This document shows, piece after piece, positions 1-6,880 of a stretch of DNA of 64,000 nt. The stretch spans positions 868,001-932,000 of the forward strand of contig NZ_JAUSYQ010000002.1 in NCBI RefSeq assembly GCF_030816965.1. Reading direction: 5' to 3'. A model generated the notes under the pieces. It made no database searches. It was not told the origin of the DNA and saw only the letters and a list, made by a program, of their open reading frames with translations. How positions within the stretch are numbered: position 1 is the stretch's first letter; each line of letters begins with the position of its first letter. Made by a program: the position numbers and the translations under genes. The stretch comes from Streptomyces canus (GTDB lineage: Bacteria; Actinomycetota; Actinomycetes; Streptomycetales; Streptomycetaceae).

Positions 1-1071
1 GGTGAAGGTCATCCGCTGGGTGGGGACCTTGTTCAGGTCGGCCGCGAGCCCGATCAGCTTCTTGACGCTACCGAGGCCGTCGTCCACGGTGAGCGCCTTG
101 GTGGCGGCGTCGGCGAGGTCGTAGACCGCGGTGGGGTCGGTGAGCGTGCCCGCGCTCTTGAACTTCCGGATCACCGCGCTGAGGAAGATGTGCTGGGAGA
201 CCGTGCGGCCGAGGTCGCTGCCGTCCCCGAAACCGTGGCGGGAGCGGACGAACTTCAGGGCCGCCTCACCCTTGAGGGTGTGGCTGCCCCTGGACAGTTT
301 CAGGTGCGAGTAGGTGTCGTACACGTTGTGGTCGACGCACACGGAGACACCGCCGACCGCGTCGGACATCTTGACCACGCCGGAGAAGTCGAGCTTGACG
401 AAGTGGTCGATGGGGATGCCGGTGAGCTGGTGAATGGTGGCGACCTGGCAGGCGGGACCGTACTGGAGGGCGCTGTTGATCTGGCCGTAGTAGCCGGACG
501 TGGACTGGCCGCTCTCACTGTCCTTGCAGGCCGGGACGTCGACCATGGTGTCGCGGGGGATGCTCATGACGGTGGCGTTGGAGCGGTCCGCGGCTATGTG
601 CACCACCATCTGTACGTCCGCGTTGCCGTTTCCGGTCTGTACGCCGGTCTGGGAGCAGCCGCCGCCCAGCTTGCAGTCCGCCTTGCTGGTCCGGCCGTCC
701 GAGCCCATGACCAGGATGTTGATCGGGGTGCGGCCGAACTCGTCGGCCTTCTCCGAACCGCCCTTGCCGTCGAGCGAGACGCTGTTGATGTTGCCGTTGA
801 GGTGCTGGTAGAACCACCATCCGGCACCGGCCGTGGCCAGGACGAGGATCGCCAGACACATCCCGACGATCTTCAGCACCCGCCTGCCGCGCCGCACCGG
901 ACGGGCCCGGCGGCGCGAGCGCTTGCCGCCGTGCGAGCGGGCCGCGGCCCGCGCCGCAGCCCGGCCCCCGGGCCGCGGCGCTCCGCCGGACTCGCCCGCC
1001 CGCTGCTCCGGCACCCGGCCGGTACGGCTGCGCGTGGCCTGGCCGCCCGGTCCGTCCCACGGGTCGCTCAT
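1..1071 (-). CDS. LCP (LytR-CpsA-Psr) family cell-wall glycopolymer ligase, 3'-truncated by window edge
   Basis: LCP enzymes transfer undecaprenyl-linked glycopolymers onto peptidoglycan on the outer membrane face. The 357 visible codons show an Arg-rich cytosolic N-terminus (residues 1-64), one membrane anchor (about 65-87) and the start of the LCP domain, with NILVMGSDGR (about 118-127) and SIPRDTMVDV (about 170-179), both conserved LCP blocks including the phosphate-binding Arg. Further on are a KFVRSRHG block and the ERMTFT-like stretch TQRMTFT at the window edge. The ATG at 1071 was chosen because GGGAGTGG lies just upstream. The C-terminus is missing only because the window ends. Family assignment is firm; the polymer substrate is unknown. 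Confidence 0.93.
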   Translation of the reverse strand, partial: MSDPWDGPGGQATRSRTGRVPEQRAGESGGAPRPGGRAAARAAARSHGGKRSRRRARPVRRGRRVLKIVGMCLAILVLATAGAGWWFYQHLNGNINSVSLDGKGGSEKADEFGRTPINILVMGSDGRTSKADCKLGGGCSQTGVQTGNGNADVQMVVHIAADRSNATVMSIPRDTMVDVPACKDSESGQSTSGYYGQINSALQYGPACQVATIHQLTGIPIDHFVKLDFSGVVKMSDAVGGVSVCVDHNVYDTYSHLKLSRGSHTLKGEAALKFVRSRHGFGDGSDLGRTVSQHIFLSAVIRKFKSAGTLTDPTAVYDLADAATKALTVDDGLGSVKKLIGLAADLNKVPTQRMTFT

Positions 1072-1182
1072 CTACCACTCCCAGGAAACGGTCGGGCCTC
1101 TCAGGCCGGGCCATGGGGTGGGCGGCCGGGCGAGCGCGGCGGTGTACAGGCAGGCCAAGCAGGAATCGCCTGGGTTGCGTAG

Positions 1183-1190
1183 TTGCGCAA
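1183..1190. promoter_or_regulatory. TTGCGCAA palindrome, copy 1 (candidate ArsR operator)
   Basis: Perfect 8-bp palindrome TTGCGCAA followed by T, in the gap upstream of the LCP gene and of a possible small ORF at 1252. The same 9-mer occurs at 1792 and 1882 around the ArsR-type regulator. The shared motif suggests one regulator binding all three; this is inference. Confidence 0.45.
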
Positions 1191-1251
1191 TCTAACAAAC
1201 CCCTGGCCCGGGCAGCACAGAGCCCGCCGGATTTCACAGGTGAGAGATCTC

Positions 1252-1395
1252 ATGAAGGAACGCGGCAACCTGGCGGACATATTCGCCTTCACCTGCGGCG
1301 CTTCCTGCGCCCACGACGGCACCTGGCGCAGGAGGCGGATCAAGCCCTGCGTGAGACGTTACCGTGCGCAGCGGCCGGGGCCGTGCGGGCCGTGA
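1252..1395 (+). CDS. Possible 47-residue Cys-containing small ORF
   Basis: An ATG follows GTGAGAG and encodes about 47 residues starting MKERGNLADIFAFTCGASCA, then a strongly basic tail. It lies 60 bp downstream of a TTGCGCAA palindrome and its last 56 bp overlap the 3' end of the opposing arsR-type gene. I recognise no family. The CxxxC pair is compatible with metal binding, and the linked operator could place it under the ArsR regulator, but the basic tail looks like ordinary high-GC non-coding translation. It could be a gene remnant or no gene. Confidence 0.2.
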   Translation: MKERGNLADIFAFTCGASCAHDGTWRRRRIKPCVRRYRAQRPGPCGP

Positions 1396-1696
1396 GCTGG
1401 CCGACCATGACGCGGACCACGGTCACGATGTCGGGGTCGTCGACGTAGTAGACCTGCCGGCGGCCCTCGCGGCGGGAGCGGACGAGACCGGCGAGTTTCA
1501 GCTTGGCCAGGTGCTGGCTGACCGCGGGCAGCGCGCCACCGACCCGGTCGGCGAGGTGGGAAACATCGCAATCGCCCTGGGACAGCGCCCACATGATGTG
1601 CAGCCGGGCGGCGGAGGCGAGGAGCCCGAAGGCGGCGGCCGCCTCCGTCAGTACCTCGGCGGACGGATCCTCCCCACCACCGGCGAGTGTCGCCAC
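1340..1696 (-). CDS. ArsR/SmtB-family metalloregulator
   Basis: A 118-residue winged-helix repressor. The body (residues about 20-95) has the ArsR pattern: FGLLASAARLHIMWALSQG, then CDVSHLADRVGGALPAVSQHLAKLKLAGLV as helix-turn-helix, then the RREGRRQVYYV wing. Family members repress transporters until a metal or other inducer binds. A single Cys sits in GDCDVSHLA at the alpha-3 position where some ArsR sensors place ligands; the C-terminal tail is short with one His, so the inducer cannot be named. The GTG start at 1696 follows GGGAGGGG. It faces away from the GlsB gene at 1958, and TTGCGCAA boxes lie at 1792 and 1882 between them, suggesting autoregulation. Confidence 0.88.
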   Translation of the reverse strand: MATLAGGGEDPSAEVLTEAAAAFGLLASAARLHIMWALSQGDCDVSHLADRVGGALPAVSQHLAKLKLAGLVRSRREGRRQVYYVDDPDIVTVVRVMVGQLTARTAPAAAHGNVSRRA

Positions 1697-1790
1697 GGTC
1701 CCCTCCCGTCCCGGTCACTGTCGACGCACGTGTGCTGTCTCAGTGTAAGGGCGGCGGGGGGCGGGCCACGAGAGCGCCCCCAGTTCATTG

Positions 1791-1800
1791 ATTGCGCAAT
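1791..1800. promoter_or_regulatory. ATTGCGCAAT palindrome, copy 2 (candidate ArsR operator)
   Basis: A perfect 10-bp palindrome about 95 bp upstream of the ArsR-type start codon. It is the best copy of the motif seen at 1183 and 1882 and lies where an autoregulatory operator would be expected. Confidence 0.5.
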
Positions 1801-1881
1801 GTAATAAGCGTGTGAAAGAACATCGACGACTTGTCACCAGGCACGGCAGAGCTCGTTCGTCCCTCGCTTCAGTCCTTAGGC

Positions 1882-1889
1882 TTGCGCAA
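1882..1889. promoter_or_regulatory. TTGCGCAA palindrome, copy 3 (candidate ArsR operator)
   Basis: Third copy of TTGCGCAA followed by T, 68 bp upstream of the GlsB-like gene at 1958. It suggests that this small membrane protein belongs to the ArsR regulon. Confidence 0.45.
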
Positions 1890-1957
1890 TCAGGCAACTA
1901 GAGGGGATCGGTGCCCGGCGGACATGCCCCGGCCCGGCCCGACTGGAGGACTACCAC

Positions 1958-2224
1958 GTGGGCATCATCGGCTGGATCATCCTGGGTCTGCTCGCCGGAG
2001 CCATCGCCAAGATCCTGCTGCCGGGACGTGACCCGGGCGGCCTGATCGGCACCACCCTCATCGGGGTCGCGGGAGCGTTCGTCGGCGGCTGGCTCTCCTC
2101 GCGCTTCCTCGACCGCCCGGTGGAGAGTCACTTCTTCGACCTCTACACCTGGGGCGCGGCCATCGGCGGCTCCCTGGTGCTGCTGATCGGCTATCGCCTG
2201 CTGTTCGGGAACTCGCGGAACTGA
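1958..2224 (+). CDS. GlsB/YeaQ/YmgE family small membrane protein (first copy)
   Basis: An 88-residue protein with three hydrophobic segments (about 3-20, 28-47, 66-84) and the family signature GLLAGAIAKILLPGRDPGG followed by a GxxGAFVGGWL helix. The family was named transglycosylase-associated, but its biochemical role is unproven; stress induction is commonly reported. The GTG start at 1958 is preceded by CTGGAGGA. A second paralogue lies at 3072 with a decayed TerD gene between them. Candidate ArsR boxes lie upstream. Confidence 0.88.
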   Translation: MGIIGWIILGLLAGAIAKILLPGRDPGGLIGTTLIGVAGAFVGGWLSSRFLDRPVESHFFDLYTWGAAIGGSLVLLIGYRLLFGNSRN

Positions 2225-2760
2225 TCCGAGGGTGCGGCCCACCGGTCGGGGATTCGGGCAGCCGACGACGCAGGTACGGCAGCACGCCCCGCTCCAGGAG
2301 AGCTTGCCGCCACCGCTCACGAACCCGGTCCACGCCCCGCGTCCCGCACCCGACGCAGGGCCGAGCCGACCAGCGGCGCCCCGAGCTGAAGCCCGTGCTG
2401 AGGACTGCGGGGAGCGCGCACGTCCGACCGGCGTCGGCCACCTGAGCGCCCAACTCCGCGGCCGGGGCGGCGAGATGCGGTCCATACCCGATGAGCAGGA
2501 GAAGGACCGCCGCGGCAGCCGACACGAGCGGCGTGAGTAGGGCGACGGCGGGCCACACGGTGCCGACGGCGTGGCCCGTCTCGCGCGCCGGGCCTGCCCC
2601 CGATGCCGTGCGGGCCGCCTGGCAGACCCCTCTCTCGGTCGGCGCCCGGCGGCCCCCGAGCGGCCGGACAGTCCCGGTACTCGTCATCCGCGGCGGCCGC
2701 CATCTCCTCGGCGGCCGAACGTGCGCGAACCTCCCAGCACGCCGCGACCCTTCCGGTGCG
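2225..2760. other. Decayed non-coding stretch between GlsB gene and TerD relic
   Basis: No convincing intact gene is seen. On the minus strand one frame gives an isolated hydrophobic segment (around 2500-2580, [20 protein letters not shown]) and another gives [15 protein letters not shown] near 2700, but neither has a start, ribosome binding site or full-length frame. I read this as gene debris continuous with the TerD relic that follows. Confidence 0.4.
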
Positions 2761-3050
2761 GTCGCCGCCGAGGTCCGAGCGGATGTCCTGGCAGTCGAGG
2801 GTCAGACGCACCACCCTCTCGAAACCCTCCCGGTCGGCACGCCTCTGGCCGACCGCGCGGAACTTCCACTCCGGACCCTTGCGGTACAGCTCACCGAAAA
2901 CCATCGCGGTCTCGCCCGACGCGCCCTCGGACAGGTCGTACCGGACGAGTTCGGCGCCGTGGTGGCCTCCTTGCTCAGCGAGATCTCGCCAAAGCGATGG
3001 CCAAGGCTGTGGAGTGTGCGCCCCTTCGGCGGGCACTCGTGCGTCACCAA
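2760..3050 (-). pseudogene. TerD-domain relic (frameshifted, truncated at both ends)
   Basis: The minus-strand translation contains [19 protein letters not shown] followed by [17 protein letters not shown], which is the C-terminal core of a TerD (tellurium-resistance, Ca-binding) domain and closely matches the equivalent block of the intact TerD gene at 15851. Immediately upstream, a different frame reads HRFGEI, matching the TerD block TFGQV, so there is at least one frameshift. The first half of the domain and the calcium-site Asp residues are missing, and after VGQ the frame runs into unrelated sequence. This is almost certainly a dead gene. Confidence 0.7.
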
Positions 3051-3071
3051 CTACAGATGGGGTGACACCGC

Positions 3072-3335
3072 ATGGAGATCTCAGGCGTGATCAGCGCGAT
3101 TGTCATCGGCATCGTGATCGGTGTCCTGGGCCGGCTCGTGGTCCCCGGGCGCCAGCACATAGGCATGCTGTGGACAATCCTGATCGGCATTGTCGCCGCC
3201 TTCATCGGCACGGGCATCGCGGCAGGCCTCGATGTCGCCGACACCAAGGGCGTCGACTGGGTCGAGTGGCTGATCCAGATCGCCGTGGCCGCGCTCGGGG
3301 TGGCCGCGCTCAGCAAGGTGAAGGTGCGCCACTGA
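3072..3335 (+). CDS. GlsB/YeaQ/YmgE family small membrane protein (second copy)
   Basis: An 87-residue paralogue of the protein at 1958, with the same [14 protein letters not shown] loop between the first two hydrophobic helices and a third helix near the C-terminus (about 63-80). The ATG at 3072 follows GATGGGGTGA. The two copies are clearly divergent in sequence, so this is not a recent tandem duplication. Role unknown beyond probable stress association. Confidence 0.88.
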   Translation: MEISGVISAIVIGIVIGVLGRLVVPGRQHIGMLWTILIGIVAAFIGTGIAAGLDVADTKGVDWVEWLIQIAVAALGVAALSKVKVRH

Positions 3336-3464
3336 CGGTCCGGCGCGTCCGCAAGGCGTGCCGATCAACTCGAGGTCGCCCGCCGGATCGCGCCGACCAG
3401 CCCGATCCGGTGGGCGCCGACGACCGCCCGGGTGCGGTCGCACAGGCGGTCCGATCCGGACCGT

Positions 3465-4385
3465 TCACCCGTCGAGCGCTGTTCCGCCCCTGAGTTGACG
3501 CCTCTCGCGGAACAGGACGGCGACCGGCACGCGGACGCCGTAGCCCACCGCGCGCCTCGTGACGGACGTACCGGTGCTCTCGACGCGGCCCAACTGGTGC
3601 TCGGCCAGATCCAGCAGAGCACGCTGCAACGGCCGGAAGCCCGGCACGGTGGAGTCCAGAAGAGCTCGCGAGTCGGTCAACGACTTTCTGGTCTTACGGC
3701 AGGTCAAAGCCACCAACTCCCGTACCGGCGGGGTGTCCTGGCCGTGTTCGAGGTCGGCGCGGGCCACGCCCGAGCGGTCCAGGTCCTCCTGCGGCAGGTA
3801 GAGGCGCCCTTCGGCCAGGTCGTCGGTGAGGTCGGTCAGGAAGTCCAGGCGTTGCAGACCTTCGGCGAACGACCGGCAACGGGACCGGAAGACCTCGTCG
3901 CCGCCGCCCTCGTACTGCAGGTCCTCGATCAGCATCAGGGCCGGCAGGGCGAGGTTGTCGACGTAGCGCTGGAAGTCGGCTTCGGTGGCGTGGCCGGTGA
4001 AGTGCAGTTCCTCGGTGGTGGCCTTGAGATAGGTGTGCACCCAGTGATGGGGCAGCCGCCGTGCGGCCACGGTGTGCAGGAAGGCCCGCAGGACGGGGTC
4101 GTCGGCCCGCCCGGACTCCAGCCCCGCGGTGACCTGTTCGGCCCAGGCCCGCCAACGAGGCAGGCGTTCGTGCAGCGGCCCCTGGTCGGCGAGGTCGTCG
4201 GTCCGGGCCAGGAAGGCGTAGGCGGCGACCACGTGCGGGTGCAGTGCCGGAGCCACCAGCAGACGTACGGCGGCGTAGTGGGCGAGGATTCTGCGGGCGA
4301 AGACCCGGGCCGCCGTCGAATAGTCCGCGCGCAGGGCACGGTCCCGCACACCGGCGGCCGTCAGCCTGCGATCCCAACTCGGCAC
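3465..4385 (-). CDS. Squalene/phytoene synthase-family prenyl coupling enzyme
   Basis: A 306-residue all-alpha protein. Both Asp-rich motifs that hold the Mg-diphosphate are intact: TDDLAD (about residue 66) and DLTDDLAEGRLYLP (about 196-209). This argues for an active head-to-head prenyltransferase rather than a decayed copy. The GTG at 4385 follows AGAGGAAAGG and gives the usual family length; a longer open frame upstream to 4802 is a shadow of the neighbouring hydrolase. HpnC, HpnD and CrtB are the nearest family types, but the sequence is divergent and no squalene-hopene cyclase or carotenoid genes adjoin it, so the product cannot be named. Confidence 0.85.
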   Translation of the reverse strand: MPSWDRRLTAAGVRDRALRADYSTAARVFARRILAHYAAVRLLVAPALHPHVVAAYAFLARTDDLADQGPLHERLPRWRAWAEQVTAGLESGRADDPVLRAFLHTVAARRLPHHWVHTYLKATTEELHFTGHATEADFQRYVDNLALPALMLIEDLQYEGGGDEVFRSRCRSFAEGLQRLDFLTDLTDDLAEGRLYLPQEDLDRSGVARADLEHGQDTPPVRELVALTCRKTRKSLTDSRALLDSTVPGFRPLQRALLDLAEHQLGRVESTGTSVTRRAVGYGVRVPVAVLFRERRQLRGGTALDG

Positions 4386-4510
4386 GTTTCCGCCCTTTCC
4401 TCTCCGATCCGGCCCGCCGGACCGCCACGGCCCCGGTCGGGTACGGCATCGAAAGGGCGGTCGGGGTGACCTTAACCTTCTCCCAACTCCGGGCGTACAC
4501 CGCTGACTTC

Positions 4511-5203
4511 TCAGTGAGCGGAGAGTTCGACGAGGTGCCGGGCCGTGCCTGCCGGATCGACGATCTGGTGGAGGTGTGCGCCGGGCAAGTGGGCCACGCG
4601 CCAGCCGCGTTGGCGTGCCTCGTCGGCAAGTCCGTCGTACGGCGGGCCGAACAGCAGGTAGGAGCAGGGGTGGTCGTCCCAGCCGTCGGGGACCGGGATG
4701 TGCTGCTCGTAGTAGGACAGAGGCAGAGCGGGCTGCTCCTCCACCACCTTCTGTCGCAGCTGCGGATCGGAGAACATGGGGGCGACATCTGCCGCGTCCC
4801 ACCAGTCGGTCCAGCGCGGCAGTCTGCCGTTCACGGCCTTCGGGCGGAGAAACTCCAGCAACCCGGGCGGGGCCACAGGAGTGGGTCCGATCCGGGCCGG
4901 CAGTGCGGCATCGACGAAGACCGAGGCGGTCACCGCATGGTCGAGGCCGGAGCGGATCGCCGGGAGGAACAGGCCCGCGTTGCTGTGGGCGACCAGCACG
5001 AGGGGACGGCCGGCCGGGATCTCGCGGAGGTCATCGCGTACGGCGTCGACCACCCGGGGCCAGAAGGGTGCGGGGCCGGCGCCCACGTGCAGGAGTGACG
5101 GCACCCGTGCCTGGTGTCCCGCCGCCACCAGGTGGTCGGCGACGGGGTGCCAGGTCGATGGACCCACGGACGGACTGTGCACGAGAACGAAGAGCGGCTG
5201 CAT
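4511..5203 (-). CDS. Alpha/beta hydrolase
   Basis: A 230-residue cytosolic alpha/beta hydrolase. The N-terminus LFVLVHSP is the oxyanion strand, AHSNAG (about residues 72-77) is the nucleophile elbow with Ser in place of the usual GHSxG context, and GAHLHQIVDP near 215 supplies the catalytic His. The gene lies 125 bp upstream of the squalene-synthase-like gene on the same strand, so co-transcription is possible. It diverges from the transporter at 5438. Substrate unknown. Confidence 0.85.
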   Translation of the reverse strand: MQPLFVLVHSPSVGPSTWHPVADHLVAAGHQARVPSLLHVGAGPAPFWPRVVDAVRDDLREIPAGRPLVLVAHSNAGLFLPAIRSGLDHAVTASVFVDAALPARIGPTPVAPPGLLEFLRPKAVNGRLPRWTDWWDAADVAPMFSDPQLRQKVVEEQPALPLSYYEQHIPVPDGWDDHPCSYLLFGPPYDGLADEARQRGWRVAHLPGAHLHQIVDPAGTARHLVELSAH

Positions 5204-5282
5204 GGGACGATCCTGTCGCCCGCGCTGTCGGAGCCGCGACCGGCTTGGCCGACAGCAGAGCGGCCGTACCGACGGTCAGGTC

Positions 5283-5296
5283 CGGAACGCGTTCCG
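5283..5296. promoter_or_regulatory. CGGAACGCGTTCCG palindrome upstream of transporter
   Basis: A perfect 14-bp palindrome of the GGAANNNNTTCC type, which is common for IclR-family and other dimeric regulators. It lies between the divergent hydrolase and MHS transporter genes. No IclR regulator is present in the window, so the binding protein is unknown. Confidence 0.4.
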
Positions 5297-5310
5297 CGCT
5301 CGCGACGACG

Positions 5311-5319
5311 CACATGTGG
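5311..5319. promoter_or_regulatory. CACATGTGG motif 1 (candidate PucR-type operator)
   Basis: CACATGTGG lies about 120 bp upstream of the MHS transporter start. A near-identical site is at 5358 and a longer perfect palindrome is at 9713 upstream of the 3-hydroxybutyrate dehydrogenase. Both genes flank a PucR-type regulator, which makes that regulator the natural candidate binder (inference). Confidence 0.45.
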
Positions 5320-5357
5320 AGGCCGCGCATAGCCCACCCCAGAACTGTGTTGTGCAG

Positions 5358-5366
5358 CCACATGTG
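5358..5366. promoter_or_regulatory. CCACATGTG motif 2 (candidate PucR-type operator)
   Basis: Second copy of the CACATGTG core, 47 bp from the first and 72 bp before the transporter start codon. The spacing is about 4.5 helical turns. Confidence 0.45.
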
Positions 5367-5437
5367 CCTGTGAATTGCACGTTCCTACGGTGTGCCATAC
5401 ATACCCGTCCCCCACCGCACACGAGGAAGTGGCGTAC

Positions 5438-6826
5438 ATGGCCTCCGCAGCATCCGCTCCCCCGACGCCGAACAACTTGAGGCGCATCGTCGCCGCCAGC
5501 CTCATCGGCACCACCATCGAGTGGTACGACTTCTTCCTCTACGGCTCCGCGGCCGCCCTGGTCTTCAACAAGCTGTTCTTTCCCGACTCCGACCCGCTCG
5601 TCGGCACGCTGCTGTCCTTCCTGACCTATGCCGTCGGATTCGCCGCCCGTCCGCTCGGTGCCCTGGTGTTCGGGCACTACGGTGACCGGCTCGGACGCAA
5701 GAAGCTCCTGGTGCTGAGTCTGCTGCTGATGGGCGGGGCGACCTTCGCGATCGGGCTGCTGCCCACACACGCGACCGTCGGCACGGCCGCTCCCGTGCTG
5801 CTGACCGTGCTGCGCCTGGTCCAGGGCTTCGCGCTCGGCGGAGAGTGGGGCGGAGCCGTACTCCTCGTGTCCGAGCACGGGGACGCTCGGCGGCGCGGCT
5901 TCTGGGCCTCGTGGCCGCAGACCGGCGCGCCGGCCGGACAACTCCTCGCCACGGGTGTGCTGTCGCTGCTGACCGCCGTGCTGTCGGACGCCGCGTTCGG
6001 CAGCTGGGGCTGGCGGATTCCCTTCCTGCTCTCCGGCGTCCTGGTGATCGTCGGCCTGTGGATCCGGCTGTCCGTCGACGAATCCCCTGTCTTCAAGCAG
6101 GCGTTGGCGCAGGCGGAGGCCCGCAAGGCGGCGCGGGGCGGAGCGGCCGAGAAGCTGCCGATCGTGTCCGTGCTGCGGCACCACTGGCGCGACGTGCTGA
6201 TCGCGATGGGCGCGCGCATGGCGGAGAACATCAGCTACTACGTCATCACCGCGTTCATCCTCGTCTACGCCACCACGTCGGCCGGAGTCTCCAAGCAGAC
6301 CGCCCTCAACTCGGTGCTGATCGCCTCGGCCGTGCACTTCGCGGTGATCCCCGCCTGGGGAGCCCTGTCGGACCGCGTCGGCCGGCGCCCCGTGTACCTG
6401 CTCGGCGCGGTCGGCGTGGGGCTGTGGATGTTCCCCTTCTTCTCGCTCATCGACACCGGCGGCTTCGGCAACATGATCCTCGCGGTGACCGTCGGACTCG
6501 TCATGCACGGCGCCATGTACGCGCCCCAGGCGGCCTTCTTCTCGGAGATGTTCGCGACCCGGATGCGGTACTCCGGTGCCTCCATCGGCGCTCAGTTCGC
6601 CTCCGTCGCGGCAGGCGCCCCGGCACCTCTCATCGCCACCGCGCTCCTCTCCGACTACGGCAGCTCCACCCCGATCGCCCTGTACGTCATCGCCGCGGCC
6701 GTCCTGACGGTCGTCGCCGTAGGTGTCGCCAAGGAGACGCGCCACCGGGATCTGGCCGACACCGAGCCCGCCACCGAGCCGGAGCCCGCGGCCAAGTCCC
6801 CCGCCGCGGACGCCCGGACCGCCTGA
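5438..6826 (+). CDS. MFS transporter, metabolite:H+ symporter (MHS) type
   Basis: A 462-residue, 12-helix permease. The MHS hallmarks are TTIEWYDFFLYG in helix 1, FGHYGDRLGRKKLL in the helix 2-3 loop (conserved Asp-Arg-x-Gly-Arg-Lys), LVQGFALGGEWGGA in helix 4-5, and WGALSDRVGRRP in the second half. ShiA, ProP and KgtP belong to this family and carry organic acids. The ATG at 5438 follows GAGGAAG. With the neighbouring 3-hydroxybutyrate dehydrogenase and the intervening PucR regulator, uptake of 3-hydroxybutyrate or a similar short-chain acid is plausible but inferred. Confidence 0.9.
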   Translation: MASAASAPPTPNNLRRIVAASLIGTTIEWYDFFLYGSAAALVFNKLFFPDSDPLVGTLLSFLTYAVGFAARPLGALVFGHYGDRLGRKKLLVLSLLLMGGATFAIGLLPTHATVGTAAPVLLTVLRLVQGFALGGEWGGAVLLVSEHGDARRRGFWASWPQTGAPAGQLLATGVLSLLTAVLSDAAFGSWGWRIPFLLSGVLVIVGLWIRLSVDESPVFKQALAQAEARKAARGGAAEKLPIVSVLRHHWRDVLIAMGARMAENISYYVITAFILVYATTSAGVSKQTALNSVLIASAVHFAVIPAWGALSDRVGRRPVYLLGAVGVGLWMFPFFSLIDTGGFGNMILAVTVGLVMHGAMYAPQAAFFSEMFATRMRYSGASIGAQFASVAAGAPAPLIATALLSDYGSSTPIALYVIAAAVLTVVAVGVAKETRHRDLADTEPATEPEPAAKSPAADARTA

Positions 6827-6880
6827 ATCCTGGGCGGTGCCCGACCCCCACCGGCCCCCGTACGCGCGTGCGTGCGGGGG

